NCBI GenBank assembly: GCA_025617745.1
Contig: CM046868.1
Coordinates: forward strand, 21,505,608 to 21,569,607
DNA from: Heliocidaris erythrogramma
Lineage: Eukaryota; Echinodermata; Echinoidea; Camarodonta; Echinometridae
DNA length: 64,000 nucleotides
Direction of reading: 5' to 3'
Part shown: piece by piece, positions 35,757-58,100 of the stretch
How the letters are laid out: each line of letters opens with the position of its first letter
Numbering within the stretch: the stretch's first letter is position 1
Made by a program: the position numbers and the translations under genes
The notes under the pieces: model-generated
What the model was told of the DNA's origin: nothing
Database searches by the model: none
Seen by the model: the letters and a program-made list of their open reading frames with translations, nothing else

Positions 35757-36640
35757 CATGTTTTGGTCTATTTTATCCAGGTATTTAAGCACTGTTTTCT
35801 TTTATGTGTAACCATGCATCCATGACAAAACATTGTGTAGGCCTCACTAAATTAGTTCCACAGGCTGCTGGTACTGATAGACCTATATCATTTACAATAC
35901 ATGCATCACTGATCTTGCTGGTCATTATGGTATTCTGGGAAGGGATCAAGGAGATTTGTTTTGTTTTATTAAACAAAAAAATAGCCCCTTATGTTTACTA
36001 CCCCCAGATGTTAGCATGTATACACAAACCACCACCTTATCTTGGGCTTGCTAGACTGAAACCCTCTGCTATCCTTTGACCAAAGTTTAGCTTTGAGCTG
36101 AGTAGGGTACAAAGACCAGCAAATACTGCTCATTTGTGAGCCTGCATAAGATCTGAGGGAAGATAACGCCTGATAACCCACCTTTCGAATGATCTTTCTT
36201 GATCCTCCTACCACCATAAATACCCAATATCCTAAACTACCAGTGCAAATTCTTGATTTCTTGTGCTTGCTGATACTCATTTGTGGGAGAGATAGCGGGT
36301 CTGTGTTACTGGCTCCTCTTGATGAAGGAAGTTTCTGTTTCGTGCTCAAATATCATAAAATGCACTAATTAGTAGGCACTGGTAGCTTATTGACTCCAAA
36401 CTCCTTGTGTATGTAAGCCGTTCTCATATGTGTATGACGAAGTAAGTGCGTTTGTTTTTTTTTTAATGTGTCTAAACGAGTACCCAATATTTTAGAAAGA
36501 ATGAATTATTCGGAATTTTCGGATAGTACTTGAAAAAAAGCGATATTCTGATTCTAATGAATTTTAGAATCTCGCTAATTTCTGTCTACACGTGTGAGGA
36601 GGCCTAACAGGGCTACAGCCATCAGAAGTGATATCTCAAA

Positions 36641-36830
36641 GTTCATGAGACATAAAGCCTATGAGGCCAACAATGTCAGTCTTTCGGGCCTTCTGAAAAG
36701 TTATCTTTGGGTTCATGAGACTGGTGGTCTGGCTGGTGATCCTTCTGACAACTTTCTTAGGGTTCATGAGACTGACATGGCTATTGGTCTCTGGGCTGTT
36801 GGTCTTTTAGACAGTCGTTATCTTTAAAGG
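36641..36830 (+). repeat. Degenerate tandem repeat with GTTCATGAGAC units
   Basis: GTTCATGAGAC recurs at 36641, 36711 and 36762 with loosely similar sequence between. The weak 77-codon frame here follows the repeat and is not believable as a gene. Confidence 0.55.
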
Positions 36831-38521
36831 AAGCAGGGGCAGGTACCACCTATGAGAAAGTAGATCATAAAAATTAAATGATTTATAAGGAAAAACTCTT
36901 TATCAATTGTGATGTTTTCCCCCAAATCCTTATCACCCATTCTCATATCCTGCATATTGGCTCTTTTTATGTGATACCTGTGTCCTATCTGTGTAGGAGG
37001 AAATGCAAAAGGAAGGAAGGACAATATATAAAAACTCTCAAATTTCCTCCTAACTAGTTTCACAGAAATGGTGACCCTGTTATGCCGATGTACTTTTTGG
37101 AGGAAATGATAAGAACCCATCCACTCTCTGCTCATTCTGAATGCTGAATGGATATCTGTGAAATACATTCTCATAAACAGCAAATCACAAACCATTCTTT
37201 CATTGGCACATGATATCTGTGCAGAATTAGAGAAGAGGGAGTTCTTGGCAACCATTTGAAAGAATTGTGCTCAAAATAGAAATGTTTCCAAAGCTGCTGT
37301 CATGGTGTCCAGTGTTATCTTGTACAGGTACCTGTTCTGGTCTAATTTATGAATTAAATAAGACATTTTTATAGTCAATTGTTCTGGGGTTTTTTATTCT
37401 AGGGTGTCTGTTACATTTATTTCTCAATTTTCTGTGTCAAATATTCTGAATAATAAGCCTAATATTTGAGACCTGGTGGCTTTGCATTTCTGGAACAGAA
37501 TAAAGATACAATTATGAGAAGAATTCATCTCTGTGAAGGGAAAGTTTTCATATTTTAGAACACAGTTCTCCTGCAGCTTCAACCAGAACATGATTAAGAT
37601 ACATGTAAGTAAACAGTATTGGAACACATCGAAATGCTGAAATATTTCATAGATCATGACATGTGTGGAACTCACAGAAGAGATTCATATGATTTTGATA
37701 GAATTGGCTGGAACAAATTTTCTGATTACAAAACCAAATTTATTCATTATTTTTTCTAATGTATGACATTCCATCTCGAGTTGAACTCGGTTGAATTCTA
37801 TCTTGTAAAATAATTATGTATATACATGTAGGAAGTCAATCTATCAGGATTCTTGAAACCCTCCTTTTATTTCCTTTGAGGTGGTTCAAGTACGTAGCAT
37901 TGGTTATTAAATCTATGGTCATAAATGGGCTATTCTACAATTTCTTTGATATTTCCTTATCTACAGCATATTTTTGATGAAATCAGTCATATAATCAGTT
38001 CCATCAGTGCACACATCTGCCCCTTACTCAGTCCAGTGGAATGCCTTCTCAGCGCTTCCCGGAAGCCCACTTTGTTTCATTTCTAACCCATACTCTCTTG
38101 TTTCCACCACTCCACTGAAGTTCCGCCAAACACTATTGTTTGTGTTTGTGAGGGATGAAGGGCATGGAAGTGAGGTCACAGGCTTTTGTAGTAGGGCTTT
38201 TGTTCCATACTACATAGTAGAACTTATTATTCTCTTAACTCCTGCTTATCTTGCCCCTGTGCAGCATATCTTTCGCTATTCTATTCAGTGTAGAGAATAG
38301 TCTTTTTGCTCCAGACACTATTTAAAATGTTATATTTTTTTTCATTTCTTTGCTAATCATGAAGCATCTTGTAAGGTTTCTGGATTATGAGAGGCAGGGG
38401 GGAATTAGAGTTGTAGGGTTTGATTTATTACATTAGCAGAGATTCATGAGGATATGAAGCTTTTTTTCTCCATTAATAAAGTGGATGTCAAACTCTTACA
38501 ATATTTGCTTGTTATTAATAA

Positions 38522-38636
38522 TTAGCAGCAGCAGCAATAGTAGTTGCAGTACAGAAGTTGCGCTTGTAGCAGTAGTCGTAGGAGTGATTATTACTAATAG
38601 GAGTTGTAGGAGTAGTAGTAGTAGGAGGAGGAGTTG
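38522..38636. repeat. Imperfect AGC/AGT/AGG trinucleotide tract
   Basis: Mixed AGC, AGT, GTAG and AGG triplets over about 115 bases. Confidence 0.8.
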
Positions 38637-39369
38637 GTATACTTCCTGGTAAGATTCAGACAAAGGTTTGAGGTTGTGAACAGCTTGCACATTACAGCCA
38701 GGCTCAAATGCCTCCCTGTTATCTTTAAATTGCAAATTAATGAGGAAGCGAGTGCCTTCTTTTCTTGGGAGTATATTGATTTGCATGGTCAGTTAGCCCC
38801 TCTCTATTCCCTGTTACCTTGTCTTTGATCTCGCTCTCAGTGTGGTTCTTTGTTCTGCTGGTGGATGCACACATCTGTGCTGGGCTAGTACTGCTACCAG
38901 GAACTGACCAAGCGTGAGTCAAGCGCTGAATGAACCCTCCTTCACCCTACGGAAGATAGTCTGCTCATTCAGTCCAAACTCTTGCTGCATCTGTGGTTGT
39001 CTTTTACAGCTGGGGAAGAGATAATGTCTGTAACGCAATGCATATTGCAGCAGTGTTTTGTATTTTTTGTATGCTTTCCATATAATATGCACTCCGAGTA
39101 TCATCCCCCTGTAATCCATGGCTAGTGGTTCATGTAGGCCTGTTGATTTGTTTTCTACATTTTTTGTACCATAAATTTTCGCATGGATGTGAAAATTGCA
39201 TTATATATCTTGGCTATTGCTTTCATTTCAATAGAATCCTTGTTTTGTAGACCTTTTAGGCCCCAAATAACTTTGTTATCATATACATTTCAACACATAA
39301 ATACGACATAATACTTTCAAATTTCTTCCTCAAGAAAGTCGGATTTGTTATTTGTATTGCATGTATATT

Positions 39370-39436
39370 GTCTGTTGTGAACCAGAAGGGCATTAATGCA
39401 AAATGATATGAAGAAACAACCTTCTGGCTCTCCACT
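39370..39436. repeat. Short foldback element
   Basis: GAACCAGAAGGGCATTAATG on the left and AACCTTCTGGCTCTC on the right are inverted. Same family as 2641-2715. Confidence 0.6.
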
Positions 39437-40540
39437 CATATTGTCCCTGTTTTCATGAAGTGACGGTAATGAGAAAAATAGCATATTTTTCCAATTATGA
39501 GTTTTTTGCATTTTTTGGACATCATTCACTAACATCTTGAACCTCACAATGTTTCAGACCATAATACTGTCTATTTATGTAACTATTTATGTAACTATGG
39601 CAATAACGTCAACGAGAAAATACCTAGTAAAAAGATTTTCTGTTTTCACGAAGTGATGGCTAACAGCCATCCCGTATATTTTACGTACGCAGCTGAGATT
39701 TTTTCATATTGTGATGGGCAAAAAGATTCTTTATGAATCCACATCAGACATTCTCTTGTAGAACACTGCTATGTTGAAGAAGCTTCAATGCTTGAAGAAA
39801 AGAAATCTTGTCTGTGACTGAAGACTAGTAGTTTCAGATGAATGATGGGACTTGATATGCCTGCACATGTGTGAAACTTGGCCCTTTCTTGGCCCACTGG
39901 TGGGCTCCATTAGATATGAAACCGCCAGGGGACTCCAGCATCAGCATCAGCACACATAACAGTCTCAGTTGCTTGGGAATATATAACCAAAACTCTCTCA
40001 AGGAGAAGTGAAATTTAAAAAAAACATTGTTGCCTTGGCAACTTACCACATGAGTTGTCTATGTGTCCTTTCAAAAGTATATTTTTTTAAATTATGATAC
40101 TTGCTTGTAGATTTGAAGAGGTTGTAATAATTCTGCATGTCTTTATATCATTATCAATGTTATCAGAATCAGTATGATTTTGAAAAGACATTGTTTATGT
40201 AGGTAAATTGATAAGTTGATACATTTTCTTCCATTTGAAAGTGTAGCAGTAACTTGAATGTGATTAAAACCATTGTAGAAAACTTGATTTATTTTTTCAC
40301 AAGTAAAATAAATTGTTTGGAAAATATGTGAATTTAACATCAAATTGATTCAATGGATTAACTGTTTAATCTGTGTAGGATACACTCAACAAAAAACAAA
40401 ACCAAACAATAACATCCTTTGCCATGGCAAATGGTAAGTTTTATATTTTGAGGATACCATAATGAAAGAGCAACTGGTTCAGTATGCATAAATACTTCAC
40501 TATCTTATTGATTTGATTGTTAAAACAAACAAAAAAGAAG

Positions 40541-40652
40541 CAGCAGCAGTAATACTAGTACTATATATAGTAGGAGATGTAGTAGTAGTGGTATTAGTAG
40601 TAGACTACTAATAGCAGTAGCAGCAGCAATTGTAGTAGTAGTAGTAGTATCA
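40541..40652. repeat. Imperfect AGC/AGT trinucleotide tract
   Basis: AGCAGCAGC, TAGTAGTAG and related triplets. Confidence 0.8.
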
Positions 40653-42011
40653 CAATGTTGTGATAGTCTATTTCAGTCTGAAATAATATCAGAGTTCAGA
40701 CGAAATAATAGTAGCCATAATGAAGTTGGAGTATAGTAGATCAGACACTAGTAGTTCCTGCATGGGATATGATATAACTAATTTATGAAATGCCTTGCTT
40801 GTTGTATCAACAAGAAAGAAGAAAAGGTCAGGAAATAACCATGTGGAAAGACAGCCTCTTCTTGGCCTGCTACACCTTGTTTCTATGCATTCCAGATAAA
40901 ATGTGAGAAGGGAGCCAAGAATCTTCTCACCAACCTCAATTACCTCAGCGATTAATGCCAACTTTTAGAAAAGCTTCTGAAGAAAGAATCTGGGTGATGA
41001 TATAAAAGAGGAGCAACTAAGAGGGGCCAGCTTGTAAGGCTGTTCTATTCAGTTCTGTGCTTAAGCTTAATACAAAGGTTACTTGCTTGGCACACATGGC
41101 GAGCCATAGAAGAGGTGCTCTGTGGTTTTAGCCTCATTTCAGGATGAATAGGGGATGGAAACTGAGGTGAATAGAGGCTTTCACAAGGCGGGATAGAGGG
41201 AGAGGGATGGGGCTATAGAGAGGTCACCTTGAGATGGGCGATCTATAGGTATTAGGCAGTGAGCAGATGATCAATAGGAGATGCTGTATAAGAATGTAAT
41301 TAACCACAGTTATGGAGGGAGAATTAGTTTGTAGAGAAAGAAATAGAGAAGAGTAAAACTGAGGGAAGCTGCATTCTAAACTGAAGCAAGTATGGAAGTA
41401 AAAGTTAACAGAGAGGGGAAGAGGAAGGGGGAACTAGAAATAAATGAAGTAACATACATGTGGTTAGACATATATAAATTATAAAAGTAAGGCTTTCAAA
41501 TTATAAAAGTAGGGCTTCAATGAGATATTTGAAAATTCATTATTGGTAGAAGAGACCAAAGGGAAGAAAACATAATTTAGGGCCTATATCACATTATTCA
41601 TTAAATTTACAGGTCAGTCTTACATGTATATATGTATATTGATGTTATTTCATGATTAATTTGTTGGAAATTGGCAAACATCTCAAATGAACGCAACATC
41701 AAGAAGCATCCTTCATAAGTTTTCTTGTTCTGAATTTCACCATGGAATTAAACTTTAATAATAATAATAATACATAACATTTATTAGGGGCTTAATAGTG
41801 TTGTTTCTAAGTACACCATATTCCGTCTAAGAGTTTAATTACCAGAACATTAAATAAATTTGAAACAAAATTAATTAAATTAATGGAACTAAGCTATCTC
41901 ACTAAACCATACATGAATAATGAAAAATGTCAAACAATTATACACAGAGCATAATGGTGTACACCTCCTTTGACCGACTCACAGTCACACTTGCGATAAA
42001 ACATTAATATA

Positions 42012-42146
42012 ATATGGACTGGGCTTGAGGGGGATACAACATTTATTGCCTGAACTATAATCGTACTGCCCGAGTCGAAGACAAGGGCAATACGATTTTA
42101 GTGAGGGCAATTAATGTTCTATCCCCCAAAAGTAGCCAGTCCATAT
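42012..42146. mobile_element. Small TIR element, about 135 bp
   Basis: ATATGGACTGG...GGGGGATACAACATT on the left is inverted relative to AATGTTCTATCCCCC...CCAGTCCATAT on the right. The arms cover roughly 40 bases each. Flanks are AT-rich, so the target duplication is not clear. Confidence 0.65.
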
Positions 42147-42740
42147 CATTTTTATTAACAGAATTAAACATCTAGATCGAACTTGAAAATATTGTACAGT
42201 TTATTGCCCGCTATTTTACACATAAAATCCTATTGACTTTCGAAACCAGGCAATAAGCAATTCATTATCACACAATTTTGTTGGCTTGTCAAAGCCGGGC
42301 AATAAATGTAAAAATTGCTTTGCTCAGATGTCTGATATGGTTAATAATACATATTAAAAAGATGGGTTTTAAGTAAGGTCTTAAACTGATTGAGGGAGTT
42401 GCATGATCCAGGAAAGAAATTGAAAATCCCCTGTTACATGAGTCGTCTCTTCCTATACTTCGAAAAGTTAACATTGAATCATGAGTTGAACCCTTTTACC
42501 AAGAAAGCATCCAGTCACTCTACTAATATCCACCCACACCACCACCACCACTGACACCAGCATCTTGTGTACAATGTCCATTCACACTCCACAGCCCAAT
42601 ACTCTACACCAAATTGGCCATTTTCCACCCACGCAAATATTGAGCGAGTGACCCTTCAATAGCTTCAGCCATTGTCTATTGGCCTGCATTGCAAAGGCTC
42701 ACCAAGCTATGCGGGTGCTTCCTCCCCCCATTGGTTATAG

Positions 42741-42777
<37 letters not shown>
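42741..42777. repeat. (CT)n microsatellite
   Basis: About 18 CT units with one interruption. Confidence 0.95.
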
Positions 42778-44174
42778 ACTGCACACTAATACCATGACAA
42801 ACATGGGTCAATGGCCCCCACGCTGATTCAGCCCTGAGATAAACTAAATCCTCTTTCACTGCAAACAGTGTTGTTGGGCCTTACTCCCATCAAGCAAGCT
42901 ATGCTGGCAGCCCAGCCATACAGGCGCGGGCATTCATTAGGGGGCGAGTTCGGCTTGGCTCGCTGCATGCACAAATACAAGTGAGTGCTCAGAGTATTCA
43001 GTAAGGTTTATGCTCTCTTCTACAAAGCACGTAGCACTCGCTTCTCTGTGTGAAGGACTCACTGTGTGACTCCATACATACGTTGTGTGTGTACCAGTGG
43101 ATATGTGGATATATACTCTACAGCAAGCTATGTTTGCCACTGCCTACAGTTTTGGATCACAGTTTATAATTGGAGTGTAGAGCGAATGTGTATGCTGTTG
43201 GACTTATTTTGCAGTACAGGAAATGTACAGTGTATATTTACATCTTTAACTTGAAACATTCACACACTACGAATGTCTTTTTCAATGTGAATTTGTTCCC
43301 ATAGTTAAAAGTGTTATATACCAGAGGATCATATATTGGCAGAGATCTATTTCAGTTTCATTATTGGAATGAGGCAGAGAACAGAACACACCAACATACT
43401 TCATATCCGCATAACAATCTACAGGGATTGAGCGAGGACTTGAAAACAAGGAACATTAAACAATTACAGTCATAATAGATAAAATACAGACAAGCTTCAT
43501 TGCAGGATCAATGAGTTGCTGCCTTTTTTTAAGGGAATAAACATATCATTTCAGTGGAGCTAGGAAGACATATGTGTCTTTAATTTGAGAATACCATCCA
43601 TGGGCTGTCTTAGTGATCGCAAAAGAGAAAAGGTTGGTGTCTATGGTATCAGCATTACCATGATTACATTAGTAAATAAAGATAGATATCGAAACTGTTA
43701 GGTGAGCAGGATATGTTTTTCATCTGGGAGATTAATTAAGTGGTTTCAAATAGGAAAAATGCATTCTGCCTGTACAAGTTTACACAATAGGCATTTCAAC
43801 ATAGTGATGAAGAATATCACTAGCACCTATGATTATCGATACTTTTCTGCTTATATTTCTTTGTACATTGACTAACTATAATGTAGAAGATGTTAGCGAC
43901 TGTGTGGAAGGCATGTCAGTTATGTAATTATTAGTCATCCCTGGCTTCCTCTTTGTAGTATGGAGTGACTAGGTTACTGGCTGAAGGAATCATTGTTTTG
44001 GTGTGGTTTTTTTTTTGATAGTTATTTAAAGATGGCAGATATTGGTATTGTTTACATCTGTTAGCAGAAGAATTAAAAGCTGTAGGCTATAGTTATTACC
44101 ATGAACTTCACTTTTATGTTCTCCAGTAGGCCTAGGCTATAGGTCATACTTTCCTTTGTTGTAAACTTGTAATA

Positions 44175-44458
44175 TTAAAGGGACCGAAAAGTTGCCAATC
44201 GTGGTGTTTTGGAGCTTGGCCCGGCTCGGGTAATATTCAGGAATCTCCGTACATCTTCGGTAAACGAGCACGCATAATTTGCAGTGTGATACGCATTCGA
44301 CCGAAGAAAGACGAATTGAACAACCCAACTGTCAAACTACCTCACCCTCGACGGCAATTTTGTTCGCTGCTCCAAGATTGTTGTTATGCACAGCCATGCA
44401 ATAGGGGCAAGCGAATGAAATTGAACGTACATAGATATCGAGCAGTGGCTCCCTTTAA
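44175..44458. mobile_element. TTAA-bounded MITE, about 284 bp
   Basis: ATATTAAAGGGACC on the left, and GGCTCCCTTTAATATC on the right as its inverted partner. TTAA lies on both sides. The core is GC-rich (GGCCCGGCTCGGG). It resembles the 2766-3017 element in size and design. Confidence 0.7.
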
Positions 44459-45133
44459 TATCAAAATCCAAACCTTGTTAGACTGATCTGATCTCATATG
44501 CCTTTAAAGTTTAAACCACTATATGAAAGTGAAGATACTTGTGGATACATGCCAAGTGATATCTTTTTCCTATGTTCTTTCCGATACAGGCATGACAATG
44601 TCTACTCAAGTTCCTAGAAAATCAAAATTTTATTAGGCACTTTGAGACCTGGGCCTTGCTAAGGAGATGCATATTCAAAACGACATATATACAATGTAGT
44701 TCATACTTGTTATTTGAAAATATCTTTAATGGAAAGACCTGTTTTCTGCATATGTACATACATGTTTAATTTGATGTATTCTAAGACATTAATAAATGGC
44801 ACTGGCATCCAATTATATACATGTATACTGGCACTTCTCTGCAGTGTACAACTTTCACAACATGATATTTTCATGCATTTAAAATTAAAACAAACACTCA
44901 GCAAGAAAATTTGGTGAATCGCAAAAATTCAGCATTGTATCAGTTGTTCATTTACTACGCAGAATGCAATTTTCATGAATCTGATCTACTCGCAAAAGTC
45001 GCAAATGTTTCATGCATACAAAACTTCCTGGTTGTACCCAACAGCTTCCAAGCTATGAAAATATTTAGAAGCACAACATGCAGGCCTACATGTAATTTAC
45101 CTCTTTCCTTCCTCTTCTTCATGTCTGTTCCAG

Positions 45134-55195
<10,062 letters not shown>

Positions 55196-58100
55196 AGTAT
55201 TGTGCCGAGCATAAAAAACGCACCAATAGACAGTGACTGGAAGATCGTCAGGTGACCCATCATGTGATGTGTCATTGACCAATCATTGGCTTCCCCTACA
55301 TTGAGCCAAGGAGGAGACAAATGCTTGTCAGATCAGCCTGTCAAAGTTGTGGTCTTTGAGGCTTCCTGCAAGCATCGTTGAGAGTCACTAAAAGATCAAA
55401 GTCTTGTTTATTTCTATATATTTCAGGGATATTTACTAATTCTTTTATTCTTGCTTTTGAGATTAGAATTATTTTTGTTTGTTATGTATGCGGTTGAATA
55501 TGCACCTTTTATGCAGAGAATTAGATTTGTTGTTTGAAAAAAAAATAACCAAGTAATCATGCTTGCAGTTGTACATGTACCTCAGAGAATATCTAACCTT
55601 GTGTGTAGAACTAGACAGCTACCTTCACTCTGTCCTTATAAATCATGCTAGTACTCTCAACTTATATTTAACAGTCATTTTAGGGCAAGAGCGTGTTCCT
55701 TGGGACATAGAAGCAACTCAAGCGTAGCAAGAAACTTAGTTCTAGTCAGTGTTTTGGATGAAATATAGCATGGTATTTCAAACAGCACTATGGTCTCGTC
55801 GGAGCTTTTTTTTCTTTTGCGTGACCAGTCTAATCAGTACAGCTTCAATCCTTTGTGAGGTATGGCTTTATTTTGGAAATGCAATAAATTTGTTCCTCAA
55901 AATGTCATACTTTTGCTTATCGTTATTACCAATGTTAATGGAAAGTAACCCTTTGGTCCATGCATTTTGGTTCTTTCTTTTGTAACTTTCTCATTAGATT
56001 AATCGTGCAATCTATACTCATGCTTTTTTTTTTAAAGTGAATTTTAGCTTCTCTGTACATTCTATCAAAAGTATGACTGTCATACTTTCATCAAAGATTT
56101 ATGATTGAAACCTTGCTATTTGTATGCTTTTTAGATGATTATTTCCTGTTTTATTTATCTGCAAATCATGTGGCATTTACTTAATCCTGGTGTATTCATT
56201 TATTATTAGTTGATTTATGTTAATATTTTGTTATATTTCCATGTACTGCTGCTGCCATTTTGCTTTTTGAATCCAGCTCTCTGAGCCAATATAAAATTAA
56301 TTTCTACGATTATTTTTGTGATATTCCTTCAGTTACTTCAAAATCTTAATGAGAATGGATCTTGTGATTTGAGAGTAGTGCTAAGATATTTTGAATTGTT
56401 ATGGGGTGTTCAATGCTTTCCAGTGGACTCCCAAATGATAAAAGTATGTGATCAAAAAATGTTCAACAGACAATCTTCCATACATGCAAGATATCTGTGA
56501 AGATATTTATGGTCTTAAACTCCTTAGCTGCCAAAGCTAATATCGTTCCAGCATGTCACCCATGCTTATCCATTCTTCCACGATCCGGCTATACTATCTC
56601 TGTCACATGTAGGCCAATGGCACAGGATGTTGCCAATTTGATTCAATTTGCTCAGGATTTGTTGTTCCAACTCCCCAAACAATGTCGCTCTAACAGCTTT
56701 TGCTCAGGGATAAAAACAATTACATTTTTTTTTTTTTTTATAGTGCTAAATTTGATTAGTGTTGCCCCCTTTTATCTGTGTACTACAGTTCCCATGGCAA
56801 CAACTGTTTATATGTGCATTTATTGATATGAATGATTTTTTTTTCTCCATATTTTCCCTCCATTCTATCGATCATTAACAGTGCCTTATAGGTTTTTATT
56901 TTTTTCCTTCTTTTCCTTACGTCCAACGTCGATCCTCTTTCCTTTTTGTAAGGTTTCATTAGAGTGTCTTGATATTATATGGCAAGTAGGCACTGACAAA
57001 TTTGCTATGGTGTACTTACTTTTTTTTATATTCATGTTAAACTTTCATAGATAGACATTTAATTACCATGTTTGACTCGTTTTGATACATTTTTTTTTAT
57101 AAGTAGGTCACTTTGTGTTTACCAATCTTTTGTTTTCATGTTGCCAGTATATTGTGTTACCAAACCTGCTTGCTTTATTTACTTTTGTTTTTACCCAGTT
57201 TGCAATATTTATTCCTTGGAGAAATTATTTCAATTTGTTCCTTGTATTTTCTTTTGTCATTTTTGCAACTAATACTACTACTAAAACAAAAACAAAAAAT
57301 TGCCCTTTCTTTATCTTGTTTTGAAAGTTTATTTTCTTACACGTTTTCTCCAGTTGCGTTCGTTGAATGTACACTTTAGAGTATTATTACCAAGGAACTC
57401 TTGTACTAGTTGGCAATATGCAATAGTGTATTCTGCTATGTGGTGCTTTCTAAAGAAAAACAAAAGAGAAAAAGGGGAACTATGCTTAGAATGGACTTCT
57501 TTATTTTGTAAGGAGATCTATACATGTTTCTGTGATGTCATATCAAGCAGTGTCAAAGTCTTTGAGATGGATAGTAAGGTTCTTGGAAGAGAGGGAGATA
57601 GTTTGGTGCCATGCCAGATCAGTGCATCAGATTGTGAATACAAGTACATTGAGATCAGTGGTTATATATGTATGTCTCTAGACTGCATTGCTTGCAAATT
57701 ACACATAAAGCAGGGATTTTTACTATCAAAGTAAGTGTTAATTAATGCACTGTAGTGGCAACAAATTTTAAAAAAATGCTCTTGACACAAAAGAAAGTGT
57801 TAACCATTTGATCTCAAACATGCATTTGTGCTCATGTATAATATGTACTATTTTCTCAAAGGCTGTTAGCATATTTTGGAAAAAGCTGTAAATTCAAGAA
57901 AAGTTCCTCCTGCAATGTGATGCATCTTCTAACATGCTTCCTTCCTCCCAGCAATTTGAATATTTAGCCATTTTTAAAGCATAAAAACTATAGCAGTCCA
58001 TTTACCAGCATTGTGTTATGCATGAAACATGCTATTCACAAATCCTTCTGCTCCCCTTCCCCATAAAATGACAACAAACAAACCTAATGCCTTAAAATCT

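Larger units (their letters stand above)
21747..36098 (+). repeat. Copy 2 of 14.4-kb direct duplication (probable assembly overlap)
   Basis: Collinear with 6842-21246, with sparse substitutions, microindels and homopolymer-length changes. It begins directly at the gap and continues past 36098 into sequence that copy 1 lacks. See the copy 1 entry. Confidence 0.95.
36099..45133. other. Non-coding sequence upstream of or within the 5' part of the RING gene
   Basis: No coding exon was recognised. The stretch holds degenerate tandem, trinucleotide and CT repeats and three small transposon relics (listed separately). A GC-richer patch around 42530-43260 could be a promoter or non-coding first exon (AAATACAAGTGAGTG at about 42973 resembles a splice donor), but nothing proves this. 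The missing N-terminal exon(s) of the downstream gene should lie here or further left. Confidence 0.5.

Noticed and set aside
6842..36098. Biological segmental duplication as the main headline
   Set aside because: The exact 500-N junction and contig-end geometry make an assembly overlap the simpler explanation.
36824..37255. 143-codon minus-strand frame
   Set aside because: No recognisable motif or splice structure. Cannot be supported as a gene.
57300..57734. 144-codon frame downstream of RNF38
   Set aside because: AT-rich, no domain, inside the presumed 3' UTR or flank.
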